Assembly: GCA_947293975.1 (NCBI GenBank)
Contig: CAMYPV010000013.1
Coordinates: 1-23,017, forward strand
Origin: an uncultured Ezakiella sp.
GTDB taxonomy: Bacteria > Bacillota > Clostridia > Tissierellales > Peptoniphilaceae
DNA length: 23,017 bases
Direction of reading: 5' to 3'
Part shown: positions 1-8,490 of the stretch, one piece after another
Numbering within the stretch: the first letter of the stretch is position 1
Layout: every line of letters begins with the position of its first letter
The notes under the pieces: model-generated
Told to the model about the DNA's origin: nothing
Database searches by the model: none
Seen by the model: the letters and a program-made list of their open reading frames with translations, nothing else
Made by a program: the position numbers and the translations under genes

Positions 1-864
1 GTTTAAAACCCTAATAAATTCATTGATGTATGATTCGTCTTTATCAGTAATCTTCATAAACAAATAGTTTATTATTGTATTACTTGTCAATTTAAAATCA
101 ATAGGAAAACCAAATTCATTTTTAACTTTTTGATAATAAACATCATTCAAGCCCTTTGACAGACTTGTTTTTATATCTTTCTTTATATTTTCAGAAATAT
201 TTGTGCCAGGTTCATTCAAGTGATTATATAGCATCATTAATTCTCTATCAATCATCTCGAGATTTTCCTTTATTGAGCTCATGATTTCAGTTAAAAATTT
301 CTCTGTCCCAGAATAATTGAAATTTTTGTATAAAATTTTATGATCAATTTCACCCCAAAATACATTTACTAGACTTTTTATCTGTAGTTCGAAATTGTAA
401 TTTAAACCATTGTAAATATACCTGCCGTCAATTTTATAGATTTCAAATCCGTTCTTTTGAATTGCAGGCTGTTTTTCGTCTAATTTTAAAAATATATTCT
501 CATTCAGATAAGTCGAATAAAAACCATCAGCTGTTTTAATCCTGAATAAATTTTCTATTTCTCTGAAAATTCTTCTCTCATCGCCTATAAATCTACACTC
601 AATTCTTACACCAATAAGATCCGAGAGATTTTGTAATAAAATCTCTGGATCATTGTATTGGATGAATAAATTATTTCTAATTATCTTTTCCTTAAGACTT
701 TTTTCTTCTTTAACTCTTGATTTTATATCCATAAAGTGATCCTTTGTGGCAAATGCTTGAGTGAAAAACGCATCAATCAATCCCTCTACTTTTGTCAAAT
801 CATCTTTATGTGAATTTAATAAATCTATTGATTTATCAATAAATCCAAATAGTTCTAATTCCAT
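1..864 (-). CDS. RelA/SpoT synthetase-domain protein (small alarmone synthetase-like), 3' end beyond window
   Basis: The frame is open for 288 codons from ATG 864 to base 1, so the C-terminus is missing. Sequence signs of a RelA/SpoT nucleotidyltransferase fold are SRVK (residues 49-52), SDLIGVRIECRF (81-92), ELQIKS (159-164) and FWGEIDHKILYK (169-180). These line up with the (p)ppGpp synthetase motifs sRvK, DlxGxRi, ExQIRT and dFWaslEHkl of small alarmone synthetases. The loop usually written NGYxSLH reads NGFEIYK (138-144), so the conserved Ser and His are absent and Tyr is Phe. No HD hydrolase domain precedes it. The part after about residue 185 is helical-looking and unrecognised. Its ATG overlaps the stop of the prolyl isomerase gene by one base (TAATG), which suggests translational coupling, and no close Shine-Dalgarno site is visible. 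Fold assignment is fairly firm. Alarmone synthesis is uncertain because of the altered loop; a binding or regulatory role is equally possible. Confidence 0.7.
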   Translation of the reverse strand, partial: MELELFGFIDKSIDLLNSHKDDLTKVEGLIDAFFTQAFATKDHFMDIKSRVKEEKSLKEKIIRNNLFIQYNDPEILLQNLSDLIGVRIECRFIGDERRIFREIENLFRIKTADGFYSTYLNENIFLKLDEKQPAIQKNGFEIYKIDGRYIYNGLNYNFELQIKSLVNVFWGEIDHKILYKNFNYSGTEKFLTEIMSSIKENLEMIDRELMMLYNHLNEPGTNISENIKKDIKTSLSKGLNDVYYQKVKNEFGFPIDFKLTSNTIINYLFMKITDKDESYINEFIRVLN

Positions 865-1616
865 TATAATAAAATCTCTATCTTGTATTCCTCTTGAAGT
901 TCCTTAACCTTATCTTGATAAGCTTTAAGCTGATATTTACGTCTTAATTCAGCCATTATATTTTCTTTTGCTGCATCAAAATCAGGTTTTTGCTTTGAAT
1001 TAATCTTATTTAATTTGATTATATGATAACCAAATTGTGTTTTTACTGGTCCAGCAACTTCGCCTTCTTTTAAAGAAAATACAACATCATCAAACTCTTT
1101 AACCATTTGTCCTTGAGTGAAATCGCCTAAATTACCACCTTTTTCTTTTGATGGACACTTTGAAAATTCTTTCGCCAATTCTTCAAAATTTTCACCGTTA
1201 TCAATCTTTTCTTTTATTTCTTTTGCTACATTTTCCTCTTCAACTAGAATATGTGAGGCATTTACAAAAGTTTTTTCCATTTCATCCTTATGCTTTTCAA
1301 AATATTCCTTTGCTTCTTCTTCTGTTGGCTCTGGAGCATTGTTAATTATTTTTTGATAAGCATAATTTTTCAAAAGATTTTCTTTTGTCTTTTGAAAAAC
1401 TGACTGAAATTCATCATCATCTTCCATATCTTGATCTTTTGCATAGTATAGCATCAACTCTTGATTAAGCATCTCATTTAAGATAGTTTCAAATCCATTA
1501 GGCTCGTTCATAAAATGTCTTACTACATTTGGGTCTAAACTTGCTAAAAACTTTTGAAAATCATCATTTGTTACTTCTTTTCCACCAACTTTTGCAATGA
1601 TTTTTGATTCTGTCAT
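864..1616 (-). CDS. Parvulin-type peptidyl-prolyl cis-trans isomerase, cytoplasmic
   Basis: This 250-residue protein catalyses cis-trans isomerisation of peptide bonds before proline, judging by a parvulin domain at about residues 118-202. The domain opens with NASHILVEEE, has the GGNLGDF segment (160-166), and closes with FGYHIIKL (195-202). An N-terminal SurA/PrsA-like helical region (residues 1-110) contains the VGGKEVTNDDF start typical of these chaperones. There is no signal peptide, lipobox or membrane segment, so unlike PrsA it should act in the cytoplasm, perhaps on nascent chains. The start is supported by AAAGGAGG a few bases upstream. It lies 12 bases after ileS and is coupled to the RelA/SpoT-like gene downstream, so it is probably expressed from the T-box promoter. 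Its substrate cannot be told from the sequence. Confidence 0.88.
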   Translation of the reverse strand: MTESKIIAKVGGKEVTNDDFQKFLASLDPNVVRHFMNEPNGFETILNEMLNQELMLYYAKDQDMEDDDEFQSVFQKTKENLLKNYAYQKIINNAPEPTEEEAKEYFEKHKDEMEKTFVNASHILVEEENVAKEIKEKIDNGENFEELAKEFSKCPSKEKGGNLGDFTQGQMVKEFDDVVFSLKEGEVAGPVKTQFGYHIIKLNKINSKQKPDFDAAKENIMAELRRKYQLKAYQDKVKELQEEYKIEILL

Positions 1617-1628
1617 TATTGTCCTCCT

Positions 1629-4600
1629 TTATTTTTCTAACTCAATCTTAAATTTAACTTCATTTCCATTAATATCAGTAGGTTCTTCTGTTAACTTACA
1701 TAAATCCATACTTGTAGCAAGTGTTTCAGATTTAATACCATCGATATAATCCTTAATAGCAGTTACAAAATCTTCTTTTGCATCATATTTAATAACTATT
1801 CTGTCGCTAATATTTAAATCAAGTCTCTTTCTTTCTTGTTGAATTTTAGAAGTTAATTCTCTTGCATATCCCTCAGAAATTAATTCATCTGTTAATACAG
1901 TATCTAATAGAACATATATTCCATTTTCAAGTTGAACGTCAAATCCTTCTTTTGCAGATACTCTAACATCTAAATACTCTGAATTAATCTTGTAGTTTTC
2001 TCCATTTAATTCAATTTCAAGGTCAGATTTTTCAAGTTTGTTAATTAACTCACTCTTATTAGAATCTGACAAATACTTAGCAAAGAGTCCAACTTTTTTG
2101 CCAAAAACTGGACCTGCCAGTTTAAAGTTTGGTTTAACTTCATAATTCATATATTTTGATACATCGTCAGAATATTCAATGTTTTTAACATTTAACTCTT
2201 CTTTGATTAGCTCATCTAGATTGCCAATTTTATCTTTATATTTTTTATCAATAATAATTGAATTAATTGGCTGTCTAACCTTTATATTTTCTTTTTCACG
2301 ACCAGCTCTACCTAAAGATACTATGCTTCTAACAAGATCAACTTTATCTTCAAGTGTTTGATTAATTAAATCGCTATTTACTTCAGGATAATTTTCAAGA
2401 TGAACTGATTTGCCGTCTGTTAAATGTAAATACAATTCTTCTGCGATAAACGGTGTGAATGGAGCAATCAATTTAACAAATGATAATAAGACTTCATGTG
2501 TTGTTTGGAATGCAGAATCTTTATCTTTAGAATTTTCTCCCCAGAAGCGTCTTCTAGAACGTCTAATATACCAATTTGATAAATCTTCAACTACAAAATC
2601 TACAAATGCTTTTGATATCTTTGTTAATTCAAAAATATCAATATTTTCTTCCACCAATTTAATTAATGAATTTAGTCTTGAAATAATCCATAAATCCAAT
2701 TCATCTCTTTCAGACATTGGAACATTTAACTTATCAGGTTCTATATTTTCGCTATTAACATATAGTGAGAAGAATATATAAACATTTCTTAAGCTTCTAA
2801 TAAACTTAGATTCAACTTCCTTAAGTCCATCTTCATCATATTTTGTTGGTAGCCATGGAACAGAAACATATACAGCATAAAATCTAGCGACGTCAGCTCC
2901 ATATCTATCAAATATATCAAATGGATCAAGGGTGTTTCCTCTGCTCTTGCTCATCTTTTTACCGTATTTGTCCAAGACTAAGTCATTTACAAGAACAGAT
3001 TTATAAGATGATTTACCTGTCATATATGTTCCTATTGCAATCATCGAATAGAACCAACCTCTTGTTTGGTCAATACCTTCACAGATAAAATCAGCTGGAT
3101 AGTATTTATCAAAATCATCTTTATGTTCAAATGGATAGTGTAATTGAGCAAATGGCATAGCACCACTATCAAACCAAACGTCAATAACGTCAGTGTATCT
3201 AGTCATTTTGCCACCACATTTTTCACATTTCAAATGACAATCATCAACATATGGCCTGTGTAGATCAATGCTTTCATCAATGTCTTCAATGGTTCTCTCT
3301 ACAAGCTCAGCCTTACTACCAACGCTTGTAATATGATTGCATTCTTCACATTTCCATATTGGAAGTGGTGTACCCCAATATCTAGTTCTCGACAATGCCC
3401 AGTCATTAAGATTTTCAAGCCAATTACCAAATCGCTTTTCACCAACAAATTCAGGGAACCATTTTACGCCTTCATTTGCTTTTATCATTTTATCCTTAAA
3501 ACTTGTAACATTAATATACCAAGATGGCTTTGCGTAATAAATTAAAGGTGTATGACATCTCCAGCAGTGAGGATAGTTGTGCTCTACCTTTTGTTTGCGA
3601 AGCAATTTTCCTTGTTCTTTTAAATAATCTAAAATTTCAGGATCAGCATCAAATACATCCATGTCTTTCCATGTGCCAACGCTATATTTTCCTTCTTCAT
3701 TAACAGGATTTAATACAGGTAAATCATATCTCTTTCCAGTGTTGTAGTCGTCCTCGCCAAATGCAGGTGCAGTATGAACAATTCCAGTACCATCTGAAAT
3801 AGTTACATAATCAGCAATAGTAATATAAAATGCCTTTTTGTCAGTTGATAACATTGGAATTAGCTGTTCATATTCAACTCCTTCAAGCTCTGAACCCTTA
3901 ACTGTTTTTATAATTTCATAATCTTCTGTAACACCTTTTAAAACAGAATCAACTAAATCTTTTGCCATCCAATACAATTCGCCATTATCGTTATTCTTTA
4001 ATAGTACATAATCTACATCAGCATTTACCGTTAAAGAAACATTTGATGGTAAAGTCCATGGAGTAGTTGTCCATGCAATAAAATATTCATCTGAATCCTT
4101 TCTTTTGAACTTTACATAAGCAGTCGTTGTAGTTATATTTTCATATCCTTGTGCAACTTCGTGCGATGCAAGTCCAGTGCCACATCTTGGACAATATGGA
4201 AGAATTTTATGTCCTTCATATAACAAATCATCCTTAAACATCTTATCAATTATATGCCATACGGATTCAATATATTTATTGTCAAATGTAATATATGGAT
4301 TATCAAGATCAATTTCATAACCCATTCTCTCTGTCATTTTTCTCCACAATGATTCATATTGGAAAACAGAATCTTTACATTGTTTATTAAATTCCTTTAT
4401 ACCATATCGTTCAATATCTTTTTTGTTATGAAGTCCTAACTTCTTTTCAACTTCAATTTCAACAGGCAAACCGTGCGTATCCCATCCAGCTTTTCTTTCA
4501 ACATAATAACCTTTCATAACTTTGTGTCTACAAGTTAAATCTTTTAATGTTCTACTTACAACGTGATGAATTCCAGGCTTACCATTTGCTGTTGGTGGTC

Positions 4601-4739
4601 CTTCGTAAAAGTTGAATCTCTTACCACCTTCCCTAGTTTTTAAGCTCTCATGTAGAAGATCAATTTCTTCCCAATATTTAGCTATTTTCTCTTCACGCTC
4701 TTTAACTGGTAAATCATCAAGAGCTCTAAATTTTTCCAT
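1629..4739 (-). CDS. ileS: Isoleucyl-tRNA synthetase
   Basis: This cytoplasmic class Ia synthetase charges tRNA-Ile and hydrolyses mischarged Val. From ATG 4739 it has 1036 residues. The HIGH-equivalent motif lies in GPPTANGKPGIHHV (47-60), where the signature reads GIHH. The editing (CP1) domain has WTTTPWTLPSN (223-233) and GTGIVHTAPAFGEDDY (317-332). KMSKS is at 595-599. Cys pairs occur at 183/186, 392/395, 464/467 and 505/508, and the anticodon-binding and C-terminal domains follow. The length (E. coli IleS is about 938) and the motif forms suggest the IleRS2-like clade. The frame extends upstream to 4823, but that part is the T-box leader; the ATG at 4739 follows GGGAGG with good spacing and matches family N-termini. 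Regulation is by the T-box directly upstream, and it leads an operon with the prolyl isomerase. Confidence 0.97.
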   Translation of the reverse strand: MEKFRALDDLPVKEREEKIAKYWEEIDLLHESLKTREGGKRFNFYEGPPTANGKPGIHHVVSRTLKDLTCRHKVMKGYYVERKAGWDTHGLPVEIEVEKKLGLHNKKDIERYGIKEFNKQCKDSVFQYESLWRKMTERMGYEIDLDNPYITFDNKYIESVWHIIDKMFKDDLLYEGHKILPYCPRCGTGLASHEVAQGYENITTTTAYVKFKRKDSDEYFIAWTTTPWTLPSNVSLTVNADVDYVLLKNNDNGELYWMAKDLVDSVLKGVTEDYEIIKTVKGSELEGVEYEQLIPMLSTDKKAFYITIADYVTISDGTGIVHTAPAFGEDDYNTGKRYDLPVLNPVNEEGKYSVGTWKDMDVFDADPEILDYLKEQGKLLRKQKVEHNYPHCWRCHTPLIYYAKPSWYINVTSFKDKMIKANEGVKWFPEFVGEKRFGNWLENLNDWALSRTRYWGTPLPIWKCEECNHITSVGSKAELVERTIEDIDESIDLHRPYVDDCHLKCEKCGGKMTRYTDVIDVWFDSGAMPFAQLHYPFEHKDDFDKYYPADFICEGIDQTRGWFYSMIAIGTYMTGKSSYKSVLVNDLVLDKYGKKMSKSRGNTLDPFDIFDRYGADVARFYAVYVSVPWLPTKYDEDGLKEVESKFIRSLRNVYIFFSLYVNSENIEPDKLNVPMSERDELDLWIISRLNSLIKLVEENIDIFELTKISKAFVDFVVEDLSNWYIRRSRRRFWGENSKDKDSAFQTTHEVLLSFVKLIAPFTPFIAEELYLHLTDGKSVHLENYPEVNSDLINQTLEDKVDLVRSIVSLGRAGREKENIKVRQPINSIIIDKKYKDKIGNLDELIKEELNVKNIEYSDDVSKYMNYEVKPNFKLAGPVFGKKVGLFAKYLSDSNKSELINKLEKSDLEIELNGENYKINSEYLDVRVSAKEGFDVQLENGIYVLLDTVLTDELISEGYARELTSKIQQERKRLDLNISDRIVIKYDAKEDFVTAIKDYIDGIKSETLATSMDLCKLTEEPTDINGNEVKFKIELEK

Positions 4740-4751
4740 ATAACCTCCCAA

Positions 4752-4778
4752 TAAAAAAATCCCTCGAATAATCGAGGG
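4752..4778 (-). terminator. T-box-controlled terminator before ileS
   Basis: A 7-bp stem, CCCTCGA with TCGAGGG around a TTAT loop (4761-4778), is followed on the minus strand by seven T residues (4753-4759). It lies just downstream of the antiterminator and just upstream of the ileS ribosome site (GGGAGG at about 4744-4749), as expected for the off state of the switch. Confidence 0.93.
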
Positions 4779-4944
4779 ACGAAATTTCCGCGGTACCACC
4801 TTCGTTTGCATAAGCACACTCAAATGTAATTAACGCTTAACTCACGCCCGAAGGTAATCCAAAGTTGATACCATTATAGATAAATTTACGACTTCACACC
4901 ATCTGTCGCTCTCTGAAAAATTCATTCTACATGCTGTCTTCTTA
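4752..4944 (-). promoter_or_regulatory. T-box riboswitch (tRNA-Ile) in the ileS leader
   Basis: The roughly 200-base leader between the promoter and ileS carries the conserved T-box AAGGTGGTACCGCGG (4788-4802). Its GGTGG bulge would pair with the uncharged tRNA acceptor end. An antiterminator can form between ACGAA (4801-4805) and TTCGT (4779-4783), next to a terminator hairpin. The probable specifier is ATC at 4867-4869, in GGTATCAAC, followed by a purine as usual; it matches the downstream gene. AG-rich Stem I elements lie near 4895-4915. Uncharged tRNA-Ile should favour readthrough into ileS. A second ATC at 4879-4881 is a less likely specifier. The T-box core is unmistakable; Stem I pairing was judged by eye. 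Confidence 0.95.
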
Positions 4945-4949
4945 CATAT

Positions 4950-4978
4950 ATTACAACATAAATCGACAAATATGTCAA
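4950..4978 (-). promoter_or_regulatory. Promoter of the ileS operon
   Basis: A consensus -35 TTGACA (4973-4978), a 17-base spacer and -10 TGTAAT (4950-4955) preceded by an extended TGn element. The start of transcription should be near 4943, giving a T-box leader of ordinary length. The -35 box begins seven bases after the stop of the SAF-domain gene, and no terminator separates them. Confidence 0.85.
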
Positions 4979-4985
4979 GTCTTAT

Positions 4986-6260
4986 TTAATATTCATCCAT
5001 TTGTTTCCTCAAATCTAAAAGTGTAGAATCTGGCAGGATAACATCTTCATATTTTAATATCTCGCCTTTATTTACATCTCTTTTTAAAATTACATCTTCT
5101 GATATAAATCCGTAAGGTAATAAACCTCTTTTTATTGAATCATCATATGTCGTAATAGTTCCATATGAAGTTTTTCCTCCAGCTCTATCTAGTCTATCGC
5201 CTTTTTTTAGATTAATTTTTGCTACTGCAACAGTGTCGGCATAAGGCTTATCAGATAAAGGCGCAATTGTTTCTACATTATAAAAATATGCTTGCAATAT
5301 GCTTATTGGTGCTTCAATGCTAGTCAGATGAAATGGTCTATATAGAATATAATATGGACCTTCGCCAATTTTTAAAAATTTCATCTCATAATCAATTAAT
5401 TCATGATTAGCCTTAACCATTATAAAAACACCTGGTGCAATTCCAAAAACAAAATCAGCTATCTTAAACGAATTTAAAATACCACCATCAGACTTTAATT
5501 TTAATTTCTTATCTAGTGCTTTTAAGTCTGAATCTATACCATGTGCACCAACTTTATCCGGTTTAAAGCCAGTTGCATTGCACATCATAGTAAGTTCTTC
5601 CATGGTTTTTGAACCGTCGACAAACGTAGCCAACATATATGGCGACAGGCCTTTTCTCAATGCCTCATCTTTAAGGGTTTCATAATTTGCGTCAAAATTA
5701 AGTGGATTATTTTTTCCCTTGCCAATGGCTAAGACATCAAAGCCTAATAATGTTGCAAAATCATACATTTCTTTTACCGATCCAGGCTCATCACCTGCTA
5801 TACCAGTATAACAAACACCGTTTTTTCGTGCCATTTTTGCAAGTATAGGACCTATTACAACATCACATTCGACATTAAGACTTACAATTGTTTTTTTAGA
5901 CTCTATCGCTTTTTTCGCAATTTTAGCACCTTCATAGGTGGATCCTGTTGCATCAACAACAACGTCAATAGCATCTAAACCAATAAAATCATATGGATTA
6001 TTAACAACAAAATAATTGTCCAGATTATAATCATTAACATTATTTGTAATTATAATCTTATCATCATCAACTCCACAAGATCTAAATGTTTCTATAGCCT
6101 TTGCCTCTGTCCTATTGTGAATAATATTGCACTTAAATCCATCAATCATATTTAATTGAGCAACCAAAGATGAACCCATAAATCCAGTGCCAATTACAAA
6201 CACATTTATAAATTTGCCTTGTCTATTGTATTCTTGTAATTTATTTAATAATACTTGCAT
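4986..6260 (-). CDS. Homoserine dehydrogenase-like NAD(P) oxidoreductase with C-terminal SAF domain
   Basis: From ATG 6260 the protein has 424 residues. The N-terminal Rossmann fold is marked by VFVIGTGFMGSSLVAQ (20-35) and a second strand ending in DVVVDATGSTYEGA, as in the NAD-binding half of homoserine dehydrogenases. The C-terminal 80 or so residues (AVAKINLKKGDRLD to the end) resemble a SAF domain. This is the architecture of the group described as predicted homoserine dehydrogenase with SAF domain (COG4091). The true substrate is not known to me; related proteins have been linked to sugar-acid or polyol oxidation, so homoserine should not be assumed. A GTG at 6266 overlaps the upstream stop, but GAGG followed by five bases points to ATG 6260. 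It is the last gene after the BaiN-like flavoprotein. The family call is good; function is open. Confidence 0.8.
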   Translation of the reverse strand: MQVLLNKLQEYNRQGKFINVFVIGTGFMGSSLVAQLNMIDGFKCNIIHNRTEAKAIETFRSCGVDDDKIIITNNVNDYNLDNYFVVNNPYDFIGLDAIDVVVDATGSTYEGAKIAKKAIESKKTIVSLNVECDVVIGPILAKMARKNGVCYTGIAGDEPGSVKEMYDFATLLGFDVLAIGKGKNNPLNFDANYETLKDEALRKGLSPYMLATFVDGSKTMEELTMMCNATGFKPDKVGAHGIDSDLKALDKKLKLKSDGGILNSFKIADFVFGIAPGVFIMVKANHELIDYEMKFLKIGEGPYYILYRPFHLTSIEAPISILQAYFYNVETIAPLSDKPYADTVAVAKINLKKGDRLDRAGGKTSYGTITTYDDSIKRGLLPYGFISEDVILKRDVNKGEILKYEDVILPDSTLLDLRKQMDEY

Positions 6261-6262
6261 AT

Positions 6263-7420
6263 TCACCTCAATTTATCTGACACTAACAATGCAGAATATA
6301 TTGCCCAGGTTAAATTATAACCTCCACAATCTCCATCAACGTCAATTACTTCACCCGTAAAATATAATCCATCAACAATTTTTGATTGCAGGTTCAAATC
6401 AATTTCATTTGCATTTATGCCACCAACTGTAATTTGACTTAAAGCCCATGAACCCGCCTGAATGTTTTCAACTTCAAAAACTTTTATCAATTTGACCAAT
6501 AAATCTACATTGATCTCTCTGGTATTTTTAATATTTAATATTTTAAATAATACTTTATATAGCCTCTTGTGAATAATGCCATTTAATATCCACCTGGGAT
6601 CATCTGACACATGATTATTCAACCTATTTTTAATTATTTCTTTTAGACTATCAGCATCAATTTCTGGCAAAAAATCTATAGATATTTTATTTATTTTGTT
6701 TCTTAAAATATAAGAACTTAATTCAAAAATAGCATTTCCACTAATACCATTTTCTGTAAAAAGTAAATCACCTGTATTTATTTTATCCATAGCTGTAATC
6801 TTTGCAGTAACTTTCAAACCTTTTAGCTCTCGATTAAATGGAATTTTCGTAACCAAAGGTCCAATGCCTGGATATAGCTTTGTTTTTGTATGACCCAATT
6901 TTTCGACTAACTTATACTGAGTTCCATCAGTACCCATATTTGGATAACTCATAGAACCAGAAGAAAAAACTATTTTATCAAATTCATACGAATTATCATT
7001 TGTTTTTAATATAAATTTTTTGTTCTTGTCAATCGATATAATCTCTGAATTCAAATATACTTCTACATTTGAATTATCTAATTCTCTTAACAAAACCTCT
7101 ACAACTGACTGGGCCTGAAGACTCATTGGATAAATTCTATTTCTTTCATCAGTATAAGGTATAATTCCAAGATCAATAATATAATCACGAGCTTTTGTGA
7201 AATCATCTGAAAATATGCTGTCAATAAATTTTTTATCACCATGAAAATTATTTCTTTGTATAGATGAATTAGAAAAATTACATCTTCCGTTGCCTGTTAT
7301 TAAAAGTTTTTTTAGACATCTATCGTTCTTTTCAAATAAACTTACTTGATGTCCTTTTTTTGATAATTCGATTGCAGATATAACACCTGATACACCGCCA
7401 CCGATAACGCCAACTCTCAT
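6263..7420 (-). CDS. BaiN/HI0933 (YhiN)-family FAD-dependent oxidoreductase
   Basis: The 385-residue protein begins with a dinucleotide-binding motif, VGVIGGGVSGVISAIELSKK (3-22). It then has TGNGRCNFSN (42-51), the hallmark of the HI0933/YhiN group, and ends with GLYFTGEVIDVDGDCGGYN plus LTWAIYSALL, the C-terminal FAD-binding part. These are soluble flavoproteins, annotated either as aminoacetone-oxidase-like or, for BaiN, linked to bile-acid dehydroxylation; the physiological substrate is generally unknown. Its ATG overlaps the prfA stop by one base (TAATG), so translation is probably coupled. The SAF-domain gene follows two bases after its stop. The substrate cannot be read from the sequence. 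Confidence 0.9.
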   Translation of the reverse strand: MRVGVIGGGVSGVISAIELSKKGHQVSLFEKNDRCLKKLLITGNGRCNFSNSSIQRNNFHGDKKFIDSIFSDDFTKARDYIIDLGIIPYTDERNRIYPMSLQAQSVVEVLLRELDNSNVEVYLNSEIISIDKNKKFILKTNDNSYEFDKIVFSSGSMSYPNMGTDGTQYKLVEKLGHTKTKLYPGIGPLVTKIPFNRELKGLKVTAKITAMDKINTGDLLFTENGISGNAIFELSSYILRNKINKISIDFLPEIDADSLKEIIKNRLNNHVSDDPRWILNGIIHKRLYKVLFKILNIKNTREINVDLLVKLIKVFEVENIQAGSWALSQITVGGINANEIDLNLQSKIVDGLYFTGEVIDVDGDCGGYNLTWAIYSALLVSDKLR

Positions 7421-8490
7421 TATTCTTCTATAGCTTGCAACTCTTCAGCTTGAAAGTATGTTGTAATTGCTTCAATCATTTCGTCAAGATCTCCGTCTAA
7501 AAATTCTTGAAGTTTATACAATGTTTTATTTATCCTATGATCAGTAACTCTACCTTGTGGGAAATTATATGTTCTAATCCTCTCTGATCTGTCACCTGAT
7601 CCTACTTGGCTTCTCTTCATATCAGCCATTTTTTCGTGTTCTTCCCTTAACTTAATATCATACAATCTTGACTTTAAGATCTTTAATGCTTTCTCTTTAT
7701 TTTTAAGCTGACTTTTTTCATCTTGACATGTAACAACTAAGTTTTCAGGCAAGTAGGTTATTCTAACAGCTGAATCTGTAGTGTTAACTGATTGTCCACC
7801 ATGACCGCCAGATCTATAAACATCAATTTTTAAATCTTTCTCGTCAATATCAATTTCTACGTCCTTAGCTTCTGGTAATACAGCAACTGTTGCAGCCGAT
7901 GTATGAATACGGCCTCCGCTTTCTGTTTCGGGTACACGTTGAACTCTATGAACACCTGATTCATGCTTTAATTTAGAATAAGCTCCCTTACCATTAATCA
8001 TAAAAATAGCTTCTTTGTATCCACCAATGCCAATTTCATTTGTACTCATAATATCAATAGACCATCTATGACGTTCTGCGTATCTTGAATACATCCTAAA
8101 TAAATCACCAGCAAATAGAGCAGCTTCATCTCCACCTGTACCAGCACGAATTTCAACAATAACATTTCTATCATCATTAGGGTCTTTGGGAATAAGTAAT
8201 GTCTTAATTTTAGTAAATAATTCACTTTCTTTTTCTTCAAGATCTTTTAATTCTTCTCTAGCCATGTCCTTCATTTCGTCATCAAGATTTTCTTCTAAAA
8301 GTTCTTTTGTGCTTTCAAGCTCGCTTAAACAATCCTTGTATTCCTTAATAACCTCAACTATCTCTGTCAAATTTGAATGCTCAATCATAACAGCTTGATA
8401 TTTTTCAAGATCATTTACAAGTTCAGGATCCATTATCATCTTGTTAAGCTCTTCATATCTATCTTCTATACCTTTTAATTGTTCTAACAA
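7420..8490 (-). CDS. prfA: Peptide chain release factor 1 (UUG start)
   Basis: RF-1 recognises UAA and UAG and triggers peptide release. The 356-residue protein has an N-terminal coiled-coil-like helical domain. AGTGGDEAALFAGDL spans 116-130, the codon-recognition tripeptide PET is at 187-189 in HRVQRVPETES, and the catalytic GGQ is at 231-233 in SGGHGGQSVNTTDS. PET in the PxT position and the length identify RF-1 rather than RF-2. The start codon at 8490 is TTG, about seven bases after AAAGGAG; no better-placed ATG is available and the N-terminus MLEQLKGIEDRYEEL fits the family. It overlaps the end of prmC by seven bases, placing the factor and the methylase of its GGQ glutamine in one operon. 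Confidence 0.97.
   Translation of the reverse strand: MLEQLKGIEDRYEELNKMIMDPELVNDLEKYQAVMIEHSNLTEIVEVIKEYKDCLSELESTKELLEENLDDEMKDMAREELKDLEEKESELFTKIKTLLIPKDPNDDRNVIVEIRAGTGGDEAALFAGDLFRMYSRYAERHRWSIDIMSTNEIGIGGYKEAIFMINGKGAYSKLKHESGVHRVQRVPETESGGRIHTSAATVAVLPEAKDVEIDIDEKDLKIDVYRSGGHGGQSVNTTDSAVRITYLPENLVVTCQDEKSQLKNKEKALKILKSRLYDIKLREEHEKMADMKRSQVGSGDRSERIRTYNFPQGRVTDHRINKTLYKLQEFLDGDLDEMIEAITTYFQAEELQAIEE

Noticed and set aside
1117..1356. Plus-strand open frames opposite the prolyl isomerase gene
   Set aside because: Low-complexity, Ser/Phe/Leu-rich translations of the antisense strand of a clear gene, without ribosome site or family resemblance. The same applies to other plus-strand frames, e.g. 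near 2410, 10969, 13210 and 15359.
4740..4823. N-terminal extension of the ileS frame to 4823
   Set aside because: These codons are the T-box antiterminator and terminator; the ATG at 4739 has GGGAGG upstream and the family N-terminus.
4879..4881. Upstream ATC as the T-box specifier
   Set aside because: It is not followed by a purine and sits earlier than the GGTATCAAC specifier-loop context at 4867-4869.
4965..4976. GACA-TATT-TGTC inverted repeat beside the ileS promoter as an operator or terminator
   Set aside because: The stem is only four bases, has no T-run and overlaps the -35 box by chance of its TTGACA sequence; no regulator gene is near.
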